NCBI RefSeq assembly: GCF_000515395.1
Contig: NZ_KI911782.1
Span: 1,527,090-1,591,089 of the forward strand
Reading direction: 5' to 3'
Length of the DNA: 64,000 nucleotides
From: Jiangella gansuensis DSM 44835
GTDB lineage: Bacteria > Actinomycetota > Actinomycetes > Jiangellales > Jiangellaceae
Both the position numbers and the translations under genes were made by a program. The notes below the pieces were generated by a model that worked only from the letters and a program-made list of their open reading frames with translations, made no database searches and had not been told where the DNA came from. Positions 44,217-57,109 of this stretch are shown piece after piece (position 1 is the first letter of the stretch; every line of letters begins with the position of its first letter).

Positions 44217-44648
44217 ATGACTGAGGAACTGCGTTCTAACTCTTTCCGCGCACCGATGCGCCGGGTCCTGGTGGCCTGCGGCGTCGGCTTCGGGGTCGCC
44301 ATACCGGTGGCCACGGTGGTCGGCTGGCTGGCCGGCGGGTCGACGGTGGGGCTCGGGCTGCTGCTCGGGCTCGCGGTGCCGGCGCTGTTCTTCGGCTTGA
44401 CCGTGCTCGCGGGGGTGTTGGCGGCCAGGCTCGACAACGGCCCGTTCGTCGGCGTCGTGATGGGCTCGTGGTTGCTCAAGGTCCTCGCGTTGATGCTGCT
44501 CATGGCCGCGATCCGCGATGCCGAGTTCTACGACTCCGTCGCGTTCTTCGCCGGGTTCGTGTGCGGCGTGGTCGGCTGGCTGGCCGCCGAGATCGTCGTG
44601 GTGCTTCGCGCCAAGACGCCGTACGTGGAGGTGTCGGGGGGTGCCTGA
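44217..44648 (+). CDS. atpI: ATP synthase protein I-like membrane protein
   Basis: 143-aa protein with four hydrophobic segments in two pairs (about 20-65 and 80-130). Its position and topology match AtpI of actinobacteria, thought to help c-ring assembly or ion supply. TACGCT at 44202-44207 lies ten bases before the ATG and may be the -10 of a short-leader promoter of the atp operon. Similarity is weak at the residue level, as usual for this protein. Confidence 0.8.
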   Translation: MTEELRSNSFRAPMRRVLVACGVGFGVAIPVATVVGWLAGGSTVGLGLLLGLAVPALFFGLTVLAGVLAARLDNGPFVGVVMGSWLLKVLALMLLMAAIRDAEFYDSVAFFAGFVCGVVGWLAAEIVVVLRAKTPYVEVSGGA

Positions 44649-44687
44649 CATGGCACGGGCCGGCACTTGGTATGGTCAGGGCACGTC

Positions 44688-44897
44688 ATGAGTGGCAGTT
44701 CGAACGAATCCCCCCATGGCGGGGAATCGATCGTCTGGTCCATCATGGCCACCCTGATCGCCGGTCCAGTGCTGTACGGCCTGATCGGCCTCGGGGTAGA
44801 CAGCTTCTTCGCCACGTCCTTCGGTGTTCCGGTCGGGATCGTGGTGGGTTTCATCTTGTCCGGCTACATCATCTACCTGCGGTACGGCCGGGAGTGA
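44688..44897 (+). CDS. AtpZ/AtpI-family small membrane protein
   Basis: 69-aa protein with two membrane helices (SIVWSIMATLIAGPVLYGLIGLGVD and VPVGIVVGFILSGYIIYL), the pattern of AtpZ-type assembly proteins that partner AtpI. ATG at 44688 with AGGG seven bases upstream. TATGGT at 44671-44676 may be an internal promoter. It lies directly before atpB. Confidence 0.8.
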   Translation: MSGSSNESPHGGESIVWSIMATLIAGPVLYGLIGLGVDSFFATSFGVPVGIVVGFILSGYIIYLRYGRE

Positions 44898-44928
44898 CCT
44901 CCCGAGCCCTGATCTCACGGAGACCATC

Positions 44929-45738
44929 CTGAGTACGCTCACGACGACGACGTACCTCGCCGCCGAGGGCGGAGGCGGGTTCCATCCGCCGTCCCTGGTC
45001 GACTTCTTCCCGCCGGCGATCATGTTCGAAGGCACGATCTTCGAATTCACCCGCATCAACCTCGTCCAGGTCATCATGACCGTCGCGGTCGCGGCGTTCT
45101 TCATCGTGGCCTTCCGCAACCCCCAGGTCGTCCCGCGGGGCGTGCAGAACCTCGGCGAGATCGCCATCGACTTCGTCGACAAGCAGATCATCCAGTCGAT
45201 CATGGGCGCGAGCGGCCGCAAGTACCTGCCCTACCTGGCGACGCTGTTCTTCTTCATCCTGGCGCTGAACATGGCCGGCGTCGTCCCGGGCCTGAACATC
45301 GCCGGCACCAGCATCGTGGCCATCCCGATGCTGCTGGCCGTCGTGGCCTGGGTGACCTTCAACGTCGCCGGCATCCGCAAGCACGGCTTCCTGACGTACA
45401 TGAAGTCGAACCTCTTCCCGCCCGGCGTGCCGGCACCGATCTACATCCTGCTGACGCCGATCGAGTTCCTGTCCACGTTCATCCTGCGCCCGATCACGCT
45501 CACCATCCGTCTGCTGGCGAACATGATGGCCGGGCACCTCATGCTGGTGCTGTTCTTCTCCGGCGCCACCTACCTGTTCCTCGACGCCGACACCGTGCTC
45601 AAGCCGCTCGGGATCGGCGCCGCCGCGATGGGCTTCGCCATCACGGCGTTCGAGATCCTGGTCGGCTTCCTGCAGGCCTACATCTTCACGTTGCTCACCG
45701 CGCTGTACATCGCCGGCGCGGAGAGCGAACACCACTGA
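44929..45738 (+). CDS. atpB: ATP synthase subunit a (Fo)
   Basis: 269-aa membrane subunit that forms the proton half-channels. The essential Arg is in ILRPITLTIRLLANMMAGHLML, followed by FEILVGFLQAYIFTLLTALYI. No ATG, GTG or TTG occurs at the expected N-terminus. A CTG at 44929 lies six bases behind GGAG (44919-44922) and gives the family-like start (M)STLTTTTYLAAEGGGGFHPP. The next ATG (45022) would remove about 31 residues. A frame start inside the upstream gene (44824) is improbable. CTG initiation is my best reading. Confidence 0.9.
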   Translation: MSTLTTTTYLAAEGGGGFHPPSLVDFFPPAIMFEGTIFEFTRINLVQVIMTVAVAAFFIVAFRNPQVVPRGVQNLGEIAIDFVDKQIIQSIMGASGRKYLPYLATLFFFILALNMAGVVPGLNIAGTSIVAIPMLLAVVAWVTFNVAGIRKHGFLTYMKSNLFPPGVPAPIYILLTPIEFLSTFILRPITLTIRLLANMMAGHLMLVLFFSGATYLFLDADTVLKPLGIGAAAMGFAITAFEILVGFLQAYIFTLLTALYIAGAESEHH

Positions 45739-45761
45739 CGCACCAATCGACGTCCGGGTAA

Positions 45762-46578
<817 letters not shown>

Positions 46579-46579
<1 letters not shown>

Positions 46580-47391
46580 TGCTCGGGACGAGCAAGACAT
46601 CGTTGGCCAAGGCGCGCGAGGCGCTCACGGCCCGCGTGAACGCGTCCAACGCCGACGACGTCGCCGACGCGCTGCTGTCGGTCACCGAGGTGATCGCCAC
46701 GTCGGCCGCGCTGCGCGGTGCGCTGGGCGACAGCGGTGCGGTCAGGGGCTCGCGTGCGGCGCTGGTCGGCTCGGTGTTCGCCGACCGTGTCGACGCGACC
46801 GCCCTCGAGGTGGTCCGCGACGTGGTCGAGCGGCGTTGGTCGACCGGCCGCGACATGGTCGACGCCATCGAGTCGCTCGGCTTCGAAGCCGCGCTGATCG
46901 GGGCGGAGGCGCGGGGCGTCCTCGACACCGTCGAGGACGAGCTGTTCCGGGTCGACCGCGTGGTGGCGGGCGACCAGCGGCTGCGTCTGGTGCTCACCGA
47001 TCCGGCCGTTCCCGACACCACCAAGGGCGACATCTTCGCGGACCTGCTCGGCGGGAAGGCGGACCCGACCACCATCACGTTGGTCCGGTACGCGGTCACG
47101 CATCCGCGCGGGCGCAAGCTGGAAGACGTGCTCGCTGCCCTGGTCACCGAGTCCGCCCGGCGGCACGAGCGGCTGCTCGCCCGGGTGACGGTGGCCGACC
47201 AGCTGACCGAGGACCAGCACCGCCGGCTGGCGGCCGCGCTGAGCCGCGTCTACGGGCGTGACGTCGACCTGCAGGTCGACGTCGACCCGTCCGTGGTCGG
47301 CGGCGTGGTCGTGCGGGTCGGCGACGAGGTCATCGACGGCAGCGTTCGACACCGCGTCGACCAGATCCGGCGCCGGCTCGGCGTCGCTTAG
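46579..47391 (+). CDS. atpH: ATP synthase subunit delta (F1)
   Basis: 270-aa stator protein linking subunit b to F1. The C-terminal OSCP signature is present ([59 protein letters not shown]; shown in pieces at about residues 195-262). It is longer than the E. coli protein (177 aa), as in other actinobacteria, but is not the b-delta fusion of mycobacteria. ATG overlaps the atpF stop. Confidence 0.94.
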
Positions 47392-47437
47392 GCCCCCTAG
47401 CCCTTCCCACGAGTTCAACCAGGAGACAGGACCAACC

Positions 47438-49129
47438 ATGACGGAGCTGACGATCCGCCCGGAGGAGATCCGCGACGCGATCGAGCGACACGTCCAGTCG
47501 TTCACTCCGGAGGCCTCCCGCGAGGAGGTCGGCCGGGTGGTCGACGCCGGCGACGGTATCGCTCACGTCGAGGGGCTGCACTCGACGATGGCCAACGAGC
47601 TGCTGGAGTTCGAGGACGGCACCCTCGGGTTGGCCCAGAACCTCGAGGTCACCACGATCGGTGTGGTCGTGCTCGGCGACTACGCCGGCATCGAGGAGGG
47701 CCAGACGGTCCGCCGTACCGGTGAGGTTCTGTCGGTGCCCGTGGGCGACGCGTTCCTCGGCCGGGTCATCGACCCGCTGGGCGCGCCGCTGGACGGACTC
47801 GGTGAGATCCAGGCCGAGGCTCGTCGTGCCCTGGAGCTGCAGGCGCCGTCGGTGATTCAGCGCAAGAAGGTCGACGAGCCGCTGCAGACCGGCATCAAGG
47901 CAATCGACGCGATGACGCCGATCGGCCGCGGCCAGCGGCAGCTGATCATCGGTGACCGGCAGACCGGCAAGACCACGGTCGCCATCGACACCATCCTGAA
48001 CCAGCGCGAGAACTGGCGCTCCGGCGACAAGTCGAAGCAGGTCCGCTGCATCTACGTCGCCACCGGCCAGAAGGGCTCCACCATCGCCGGCGTGCGCCAG
48101 CAGCTGGAGGAGGCGGGTGCTCTCGAGTACACCACCATCGTCGCCTCGCCGGCGTCGGACGCGGCGGGCTTCAAGTACCTGTCGCCGTACACCGGCTCGG
48201 CCATCGGCCAGCACTGGATGTACCAGGGCTACCACGTCTTGATCGTCTTCGACGACCTGTCCAAGCAGGCCGAGGCGTACCGCGCGGTCTCGTTGCTGCT
48301 GCGCCGCCCGCCGGGTCGTGAGGCGTACCCGGGCGACGTGTTCTACCTGCACTCGCGGCTTCTCGAGCGTTGCGCGAAGCTGTCGAACGAGCTCGGCGGC
48401 GGCTCGATGACCGGCCTGCCGATCATCGAGACCAAGGCCAACGACGTGTCGGCCTTCATCCCGACCAACGTCATCTCGATCACCGACGGCCAGTGCTTCC
48501 TGGAGTCCGACCTGTTCAACTCGGGCGTGCGCCCGGCGGTGAACGTCGGTATCTCGGTGTCGCGAGTCGGTGGCGACGCGCAGATCAAGGCGATGAAGTC
48601 GGTCGCCGGTACGCTGCGCCTGGACCTCGCCCAGTACAACGAGCTCAAGGCCTTCGCGGCGTTCGCGTCCGACCTGGACCCGGCCAGCAAGGCACAGCTG
48701 CAGCGCGGTGAGCGTGTGACCGAGCTGCTCAAGCAGCCGCAGGGTGCGCCGCTGGCGGTCGCCGAGCAGGTCGTGTCGATTTGGGCGGCCACCACCGGCC
48801 GGCTCGACGAGGTCCCGGTCGAGGACGTCCGGCCGTTCGAGACCCAGTTCCTGGACTACGTGCGGCGCGAGCAGGCGGGCGTGCTGGACTCGATCACCAA
48901 CAGCGGCAAGCTCAGCGACGACGACGTGCTCCTCCTGGAGCAGGCGATCGGCCGGTTCAAGGACCAGTACGTCACCGTCGCCGGCGAGCAGCTGGTGAAG
49001 GACGAGCCGGTCGCGGCGCTCGAGGACGAGGACGTGGAGCAGCTGACGCTCAAGCGGCGGCGGCACTCCAGCACGGACGTCGAGAACGTCGCGGGTCCGG
49101 CCGGCGACACCGGCGGGCCGCCGGCGTGA
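47438..49129 (+). CDS. atpA: ATP synthase subunit alpha (F1)
   Basis: 563-aa non-catalytic nucleotide-binding subunit. N-terminal barrel, then Walker [15 protein letters not shown] (about 170-183), Walker [32 protein letters not shown] and the Arg-finger segment [15 protein letters not shown]. The C-terminal 25 residues ([17 protein letters not shown]) extend past most homologues. ATG at 47438 with AGGAGACAGGA upstream. Confidence 0.97.
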   Translation: MTELTIRPEEIRDAIERHVQSFTPEASREEVGRVVDAGDGIAHVEGLHSTMANELLEFEDGTLGLAQNLEVTTIGVVVLGDYAGIEEGQTVRRTGEVLSVPVGDAFLGRVIDPLGAPLDGLGEIQAEARRALELQAPSVIQRKKVDEPLQTGIKAIDAMTPIGRGQRQLIIGDRQTGKTTVAIDTILNQRENWRSGDKSKQVRCIYVATGQKGSTIAGVRQQLEEAGALEYTTIVASPASDAAGFKYLSPYTGSAIGQHWMYQGYHVLIVFDDLSKQAEAYRAVSLLLRRPPGREAYPGDVFYLHSRLLERCAKLSNELGGGSMTGLPIIETKANDVSAFIPTNVISITDGQCFLESDLFNSGVRPAVNVGISVSRVGGDAQIKAMKSVAGTLRLDLAQYNELKAFAAFASDLDPASKAQLQRGERVTELLKQPQGAPLAVAEQVVSIWAATTGRLDEVPVEDVRPFETQFLDYVRREQAGVLDSITNSGKLSDDDVLLLEQAIGRFKDQYVTVAGEQLVKDEPVAALEDEDVEQLTLKRRRHSSTDVENVAGPAGDTGGPPA

Positions 49130-49174
49130 TCCCTGGAACGCTCGCAGAGACCCGCGAAGGGAGGATGACGTCCG

Positions 49175-51623
<2,449 letters not shown>

Positions 51624-51675
51624 CCGCACTGGTCCAACGGTTGACCCGGCTCACGGGCCGAGGAGAGGAGCCGAC

Positions 51676-52047
51676 GTGGCGCGCGAGCTGAACGTCGAGG
51701 TCGTGGCGGCGGACCGCAAGGTCTGGTCCGGCGCCGCCTCGATCGTGGTCGCGAAGACCCCTGAGGGTGAGATCGGCATCATGGCCGGGCACGAACCGGT
51801 GCTGGGCCTGCTGGTCCCCGGCGCGGTGAAGGTCCGGCCGTCCGAGGGCGAGCCGGTCGTGGCGGTCGTGTCCGGCGGCTTCCTCTCGGTGTCGCAGGAC
51901 ACCGTCGCCATCATGGCCGAGCAGGCCGAACTGGCGGAGGAGATCGACGCCGCGGCCGCCCGGGCGGAGCTGGAAGCGCTGGAGGAGGGCGAGGACGACG
52001 CCCGGCGTTGGGCTCAGGCCAGGGTCGACGTCGCGGCGAGCCGGTAG
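51676..52047 (+). CDS. atpC: ATP synthase subunit epsilon (F1)
   Basis: 123-aa subunit with the N-terminal beta-sandwich (LNVEVVAADRKVWSGAASIVVAKT, GEIGIMAGHEPVLGLLVPG) and a short C-terminal helical region with an acidic run (LEEGEDDARRWAQAR). GTG at 51676 with GGAGAGGAG upstream. It is the last subunit gene of the operon. Confidence 0.95.
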   Translation: MARELNVEVVAADRKVWSGAASIVVAKTPEGEIGIMAGHEPVLGLLVPGAVKVRPSEGEPVVAVVSGGFLSVSQDTVAIMAEQAELAEEIDAAAARAELEALEEGEDDARRWAQARVDVAASR

Positions 52048-52086
52048 ATCTGAGAACATCGGATCGACGCTCGGGGGAGGTGATCG

Positions 52087-52527
52087 GTGGCGCTGGTGTC
52101 GTGGACCCTGCTCGTGCTGGGTGCGCTCGCGTTGGTCGCGGTGCTGGTGCTCCTCGCCCTGTACGTGCGGCGCGCCGTCCTGCAGCGTGACGGTGGCTTC
52201 GACATGTGTGTGCGTGCCGAGAGCCATGACGGTTGGGCGGGCGGCTGGGCGTTCGGCATCGGTCGCTACCGTGAGGACACCCTGGAGTGGTTCCGCACGT
52301 TCAGCTTCACGACGTGGCCGAAGCGTTCGTTCCGCCGCACCGAGCTGGGCGTCGAGCGTCGTCGTGAGCCCGACGCCGAGGAGACGTACGAGCTGCCGGC
52401 CGGTCACGTCGTCCTCATCTGCACCGCCAGCGGCCGCATGGTCGAGGTCTCCATGACGGACGCCGCCGCGACGGCGTTTCTCGCCTGGCTGGAGGCGGCG
52501 CCGCCCGGGGGTCAGTTCGTCGACTGA
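52087..52527 (+). CDS. DUF2550 membrane protein
   Basis: 146-aa protein with one N-terminal membrane helix (residues 4-27) and a soluble domain (GWAFGIGRYREDTLEWFRTFSF, RRTELGVERRREPDAEET). The family is found only in actinobacteria, almost always directly after atpC; its function is unknown. GTG at 52087 with GGAGG upstream. Confidence 0.92.
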   Translation: MALVSWTLLVLGALALVAVLVLLALYVRRAVLQRDGGFDMCVRAESHDGWAGGWAFGIGRYREDTLEWFRTFSFTTWPKRSFRRTELGVERRREPDAEETYELPAGHVVLICTASGRMVEVSMTDAAATAFLAWLEAAPPGGQFVD

Positions 52528-52641
52528 GCCGGCCGGGGCGTACCGTTCTGCACGTTCCGCCCTTCCGCGGGGCATGATGGCCACCACGGGTGGACATACG
52601 GTGAACGTGCAGGGTGGAGACGGCGAAAGGTTCGCACTCGC

Positions 52642-53916
52642 GTGGAGAGATTTCGGGTCACAGGCGGTAGCTCGCTGCGCGGACAGGTCCGGGTCAGCGG
52701 GGCGAAGAACAGCGCGCTGAAGCTCATGGCGGCCGCGCTGCTCGCCGAGGGCCGCACCGTGCTGCACGACGTGCCGGACATCACCGATGTCGGCTACATG
52801 GCCGAGCTGCTGCGGCAACTCGGCGCCGGCGTCGAACGCGACGGCTCCACCGTCGTCATCGATGTGCCGGAGAAGATCAACCACGAGGCTCCGTACCACC
52901 TGGTCCGGCGGCTGCGGGCGTCCATCTGCGTGCTGGGGCCGCTGGTGGCCCGCTGCGGTGCCGCGGACGTCGCACTGCCCGGTGGCGACGCCATCGGCTC
53001 GCGCGGTCTCGACATGCACATGTCCGGGCTGGAGAAGCTCGGTGCCGAGGTCGGGGTCGAGCACGGTTTCGTCGTCGCTCGCGCCTCCGGCGGGCTGCGC
53101 GGCACGAACATCTGGCTCGACTTCCCGAGTGTCGGCGCCACCGAGAACATCCTCATGGCCGCCGTGCTGGCCAAGGGCACCACGGTCATCGACAACGTCG
53201 CCCGCGAGCCGGAGATCGTCGACATCTGCCAGATGCTCAGCGACATGGGTGCCAAGATCGACGGTGCCGGCACCTCGACGTTGCGGGTCGAGGGCGTCGA
53301 CCGGATGGTCCCCACCGAGCACACCACCATTCCCGACCGCATCGTCACGGGCACGTGGGGGGTGGCGGCGGTCATGACCCGCGGCGACATCACCATCGCC
53401 AACGGCCGCCCGGAGCACCTGGAGATCGTTCTCGACAAGCTGGCCGCGGCCGGCGCGGTGGTGGAGTCCACTCCTGGCGGCCTGCGGGTGGCGATGTCCG
53501 GGCGGCCTCGCGCCATCGACGTGGTCACGCTGCCGTACCCGGGGTTCCCGACCGACCTGCAGCCGATGATCGTCGCGCTGGACGCCGTGTCCGAGGGCAC
53601 CGCCATGATCACCGAGAACGTTTACGAAGCTCGCTTCATGTTCGTCAACGAGCTGGTCCGGCTCGGTGCCGAGGTGCGCATCGACGGCCACCACGCCATC
53701 GTCCGCGGCCGGCCCGCGCTGTCCGGCGCCCCGGTCGTCACCACCGACATCCGGGCCGGTGCCGGCCTGGTGTTGGCCGGGCTTGTCGCTGAGGGGGAGA
53801 CACTGGTGTCGGCGGTACATCACATCGACCGGGGATACCCGGATCTCGTCGGGCAGCTGCGGAGTCTCGGTGCGGATGTGGTCCGTGAACCGGACCCGGA
53901 CCACTTCGATGACTGA
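52642..53916 (+). CDS. murA: UDP-N-acetylglucosamine 1-carboxyvinyltransferase with Asp in place of active-site Cys
   Basis: 424-aa enzyme of the first committed step of peptidoglycan synthesis: PEP transfer to UDP-GlcNAc. The EPSP-synthase-like fold repeats are complete, with Lys22 in [11 protein letters not shown] and the [18 protein letters not shown] motif. At the position of E. coli Cys115 the sequence is [16 protein letters not shown], Asp116. The same change in Mycobacterium tuberculosis gives natural fosfomycin resistance. GTG with GGCGAAAGG upstream. Confidence 0.97.
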   Translation: MERFRVTGGSSLRGQVRVSGAKNSALKLMAAALLAEGRTVLHDVPDITDVGYMAELLRQLGAGVERDGSTVVIDVPEKINHEAPYHLVRRLRASICVLGPLVARCGAADVALPGGDAIGSRGLDMHMSGLEKLGAEVGVEHGFVVARASGGLRGTNIWLDFPSVGATENILMAAVLAKGTTVIDNVAREPEIVDICQMLSDMGAKIDGAGTSTLRVEGVDRMVPTEHTTIPDRIVTGTWGVAAVMTRGDITIANGRPEHLEIVLDKLAAAGAVVESTPGGLRVAMSGRPRAIDVVTLPYPGFPTDLQPMIVALDAVSEGTAMITENVYEARFMFVNELVRLGAEVRIDGHHAIVRGRPALSGAPVVTTDIRAGAGLVLAGLVAEGETLVSAVHHIDRGYPDLVGQLRSLGADVVREPDPDHFDD

Positions 53917-54928
53917 CCTCAAGAGCGAGTCGGTCGCCGGCGAGCCGGTCGGCGACGACGAGCCACCGGCGAGTCCTGCCCGCCGGTTCCTGACGCCCGG
54001 GCGCACCGGCCTGGGCGTCTATCTGATGGTGCTGGTCTGCTACAGCGCCCTCGAGGGCATCCCGATGGACCGGGTCGGCCAGACCGGCTGGATCATCATC
54101 GGGATGATCGCGGTCAAGGTCGGCCGCCCGTGGCGCGAGCACGTGCGCACCTTCCTCGACTGGCTGCCGCTGCTGGCGGCGCTCATCCTCTACGACCACA
54201 CGCGGGGCATCGCCGACACCCTCGGCATGCCGGTGCGGGTCGCCGAGCTGGCCGACCTGGAGAGCTGGCTGTTCGGCGGCACGGTGCCCACGGTGTGGTT
54301 GCAGGAGCACTTCTTCCAGTCCACGGTGCGCTGGTGGGACGTCGCCATCGCCATCGTGTACTTCAGCCACTTCGTCGTCCCGTGGGCCATCGCCGCCGCG
54401 TTCTACATGTGGTCACGGGATCGTTGGGTCTCCTACATCCGCCGGGTGCTCCTGCTGACGTACGCCGGGCTGCTCACCTACGTGCTGCTGCCCGCCGCCC
54501 CGCCGTGGTTCGCCGCCGCCCGCACCGGCGACATCCACGAACCCGTGTACCGGCTGGTCGGGCGGGGATGGAACGAGCTCGGCCTGCGCAGCGCCAACGC
54601 CTGGCTGTCCGACGCCCAGGGCGGCGCCAACGAGGTGGCGGCGCTGCCGTCGCTGCACGCCGGCTTCGCGATGCTCGTCGCCGTCACGCTGTGGCCGCTG
54701 GCCCGGCACTGGGCGTTGCGGGCCCTGGTGGTCGCGTTCCCGCTGGCCATGGCGTTCACCCTGGTGTACGGCGGCGAGCACTACGTCGTCGACGTCGTGA
54801 TGGGCTGGTTCTACGTGGCCGGCGTCATGGGGGTAGCGCACCTGTGGGAGCGTTGGCGTGCCGGCCGCGCGACGGTCGTCGCCGTCGGTCCGGAGCACGA
54901 GGCACTGAAAGGAAGGCAGGAAGTATGA
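53909..54928 (+). CDS. PAP2-superfamily membrane protein (inositol phosphotransferase-like)
   Basis: 339-aa protein with about six to eight membrane helices after a hydrophilic 28-residue N-terminus. Two of the acid-phosphatase motifs are clear: SLHAGFAM (about 250) and [11 protein letters not shown] (about 290). The first K-x6-RP motif is not obvious, as in the PAP2_3/inositolphosphorylceramide-synthase-like group. It likely moves or removes a phosphate on a lipid. ATG overlaps the murA end by 8 nt. Confidence 0.85.
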   Translation: MTDLKSESVAGEPVGDDEPPASPARRFLTPGRTGLGVYLMVLVCYSALEGIPMDRVGQTGWIIIGMIAVKVGRPWREHVRTFLDWLPLLAALILYDHTRGIADTLGMPVRVAELADLESWLFGGTVPTVWLQEHFFQSTVRWWDVAIAIVYFSHFVVPWAIAAAFYMWSRDRWVSYIRRVLLLTYAGLLTYVLLPAAPPWFAAARTGDIHEPVYRLVGRGWNELGLRSANAWLSDAQGGANEVAALPSLHAGFAMLVAVTLWPLARHWALRALVVAFPLAMAFTLVYGGEHYVVDVVMGWFYVAGVMGVAHLWERWRAGRATVVAVGPEHEALKGRQEV

Positions 54929-55773
54929 CGCGCAAGGTGGCGGTCATCGGCGCCGGGCTGATGGGGTCCGGCATCGCCCAGGTGGCGGCGGTCGGCGGGT
55001 GGGACGTCGTCCTGCGCGACCTCGACGACGACGCCGTGGCCCGCGGCCGGGGTGCCATCGAGGCCAGCACCGCGAAGTTCGTCGAGAAGGGCCGGCTGTC
55101 CGAGTCCGACCGCGAGGCCGCGCTGGCGCGCATCACCGTCACCACCGACCTGGACGCGGCCGCCGAGGCCGACGTCGTCGTCGAGGCCGTCTTCGAGAAC
55201 GTCGACGTCAAGCGGGAGCTGTTCGCGGCCCTGGACCGGATCTGCCGCGACGGAGCGGTCCTGGCCACCAACACCAGCGCCATCCCGATCACCAAGATCG
55301 CCGCGGCGACGGCGCGCCCCGAGGACGTCGTCGGCACGCACTTCTTCTCGCCGGTGCCCATGATGGCGCTGTGCGAGCTGGTCCGCGGCCAGCACACGTC
55401 CGACCACGCCCTGGCCACCGCCCGTGAGTTCGCCGAGTCGGCCGGCAAGACGTGCATCGTCGTCAACCGCGACGTCGCCGGGTTCGTCACCACGCGCCTG
55501 ATCAGCGCGCTGGTGGTCGAGGCGGTCAAGCTGTACGAGTCCGGCGTGGCCACCGCCGAGGACATCGACGTCGCCTGCAAGCTCGGCTTCGGCCACGCCA
55601 TGGGCCCGCTGGCCACTACCGACCTCACCGGCGTCGACGTCCTGCACCACGCCACGTCGAACATCTGGGACGAGACCGCCGACCCGAAGTTCTTCCCGCC
55701 GGAGCTGCTGCGCCGCATGGTCGACGCCGGTCAGCTCGGCCGGAAGAGCGGCCGCGGGTTCTACGGGTACTGA
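54925..55773 (+). CDS. 3-hydroxyacyl-CoA (3-hydroxybutyryl-CoA) dehydrogenase
   Basis: 282-aa NAD-dependent dehydrogenase. Rossmann motif VAVIGAGLMGSGIAQVAA (5-22), catalytic His in GTHFFSPVPMMALCELV, VNRDVAGFVTTRL, and the C-terminal dimer domain with GLGFGHAMGP-like KLGFGHAMGPLATTDLTG and GRKSGRGFYGY. The size is that of single-function Hbd/FadB2 enzymes of beta-oxidation or butyrate/PHB metabolism. ATGA overlap with the PAP2 gene. Confidence 0.94.
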   Translation: MTRKVAVIGAGLMGSGIAQVAAVGGWDVVLRDLDDDAVARGRGAIEASTAKFVEKGRLSESDREAALARITVTTDLDAAAEADVVVEAVFENVDVKRELFAALDRICRDGAVLATNTSAIPITKIAAATARPEDVVGTHFFSPVPMMALCELVRGQHTSDHALATAREFAESAGKTCIVVNRDVAGFVTTRLISALVVEAVKLYESGVATAEDIDVACKLGFGHAMGPLATTDLTGVDVLHHATSNIWDETADPKFFPPELLRRMVDAGQLGRKSGRGFYGY

Positions 55774-55779
55774 ACTCCG

Positions 55780-55851
55780 GTTGATCTTGGAGTAACCGCG
55801 GAATCAATCGGACATATCGGGCGGGGTTTCCGCGATTTCTCCAAGATCAAC
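55780..55851. repeat. Dispersed hairpin repeat, family B, copy 2
   Basis: Arms GTTGATCTTGGAG (55780-55792) and CTCCAAGATCAAC (55839-55851), with inner pairing GCGGAA/TTCCGC. The loop block AATCGGACATATCGG is shared with copy 1. It lies between the stops of two convergent genes, seven bases after the dehydrogenase stop. Confidence 0.9.
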
Positions 55852-55883
55852 GAGGTTGCGCGGGGCCGCGTGCGGGCAGGCGG

Positions 55884-57065
55884 TCAGGTGACCGTGCGCC
55901 GCCAGGTTCCGTTGCCGCGCCGCGACTGCACCGGCTCGATGGCGGTGCCAGTGCCCTTCACGACGGCCGTGGCGCGGCGGGTGTTGCGCCGCGCGGGGGC
56001 GGGGTGGTCGAGCTCGACGCGGCGGCGCGGCAGCAGCAGCCGGGTGGTGACGAGCTTGGCCCGGTCGCGACGGCGGGAGCGTTCCCGGCGGGCGAGGTCG
56101 GCGGCGCCTATCAGGCCGGCCTCGTTGCCCAGGGCGGCCCGCACGACCTGGGCCTCCGGCCGGAAGCCGCGGCCGGTGAGGGTCCGCCGGAACGACGTGC
56201 GCGCCGGCTGCAACAGCAGGTCGCCGACGTCGGATACACCGCCGCCGATGACGAACAGTCCGGGGTCGAACGCGGCGGCCAGGTTGGCCAGCCCGACCCC
56301 GAGCCACTGCCCGATGTCCTCCAGCAGCTCCAGCGCCGCCGGGTCGCCCTGCGCGGCCAGGGCGCTGATCATCGGGCCGGTGATGCGCAGCGGGTCGCCC
56401 TGGCAGGCCTCCGCGATGCGGTAGGCCACCGGCGAACCGTTGACCACCAGCTCGCGTGCCTCGCGGACCAGCACGTTGCCGCTGGCGTACTGCTCCCAGC
56501 AGCCGCGGTTGCCGCACTCGCAGCGGTGCCCGCCGGGCACGACGACCATGTGGCCGAACTCGCCGGCCACCCCGAACCGGCCGCGGTGCAGCACGCCGTC
56601 GAGCACCACGGCGCCGCCGATGCCGGTGCCGAGGTTCACGCACACGACGTGCGACTCGCCCTGAGCGGCGCCGAACCGGCACTCCGCCCAGAGCGCGGCG
56701 TTGGCGTCGTTGTCGACGACGACGGGGAGGCGGATGCGCCGCTGGACGGCGTCGCGCAATGGCTCGTTGCGCCAGGCCAGGTGCGGAGCGAAGAGCACAG
56801 AGGACTGGGTGCCGTCGACGAAGCCGGCGGCGCCGATGCCCACCGCCAGCACGTGGTGGCGCGAGCCCAGTTCGGCCACGATGTCGGCGATGGTGTCCTC
56901 GACCTCGCGGGCGCTCTTGCTCTTGCTGGGTGTCTCCCGCCGGGTGCGGTCGATGATGTTCCCCTCGACGTCGACGACCCCGGCGGCGACTTTTGTGCCG
57001 CCGATGTCGATGCCGATGGTGGGCCGCAACGCCAGCCGGGAGACCCGTGTGCGCGTTGGAGACAT
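55884..57065 (-). CDS. ROK-family sugar kinase (glucokinase-like)
   Basis: 393-aa kinase. ATP-binding IGIDIGGTKVAAGVVD (about 17-32), sugar site VVDNDANAALWAE and NLGTGIGGAVV, and the zinc motif GHRCECGNRGCWEQYASG (about 180-197). The kinase fold ends near residue 325. A basic tail of about 65 residues rich in Arg (RRERSRRRDRAKLVTTRLLL...) is unusual. There is no HTH, so it is an enzyme rather than a ROK repressor. Glucose or another hexose is the likely substrate. Confidence 0.9.
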   Translation of the reverse strand: MSPTRTRVSRLALRPTIGIDIGGTKVAAGVVDVEGNIIDRTRRETPSKSKSAREVEDTIADIVAELGSRHHVLAVGIGAAGFVDGTQSSVLFAPHLAWRNEPLRDAVQRRIRLPVVVDNDANAALWAECRFGAAQGESHVVCVNLGTGIGGAVVLDGVLHRGRFGVAGEFGHMVVVPGGHRCECGNRGCWEQYASGNVLVREARELVVNGSPVAYRIAEACQGDPLRITGPMISALAAQGDPAALELLEDIGQWLGVGLANLAAAFDPGLFVIGGGVSDVGDLLLQPARTSFRRTLTGRGFRPEAQVVRAALGNEAGLIGAADLARRERSRRRDRAKLVTTRLLLPRRRVELDHPAPARRNTRRATAVVKGTGTAIEPVQSRRGNGTWRRTVT

Positions 57066-57109
57066 TCCCCAAGTATGTCTGGGCGGGGTGGGGCGGGTGG
57101 GCGACGGGT

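Noticed and set aside
44824-44928. Canonical start of atpB inside the AtpZ-like gene
   Set aside because: The added sequence (MFRSGSWWVSSCPATSS...) is a frame shadow of the AtpZ-like gene and unlike any subunit a.
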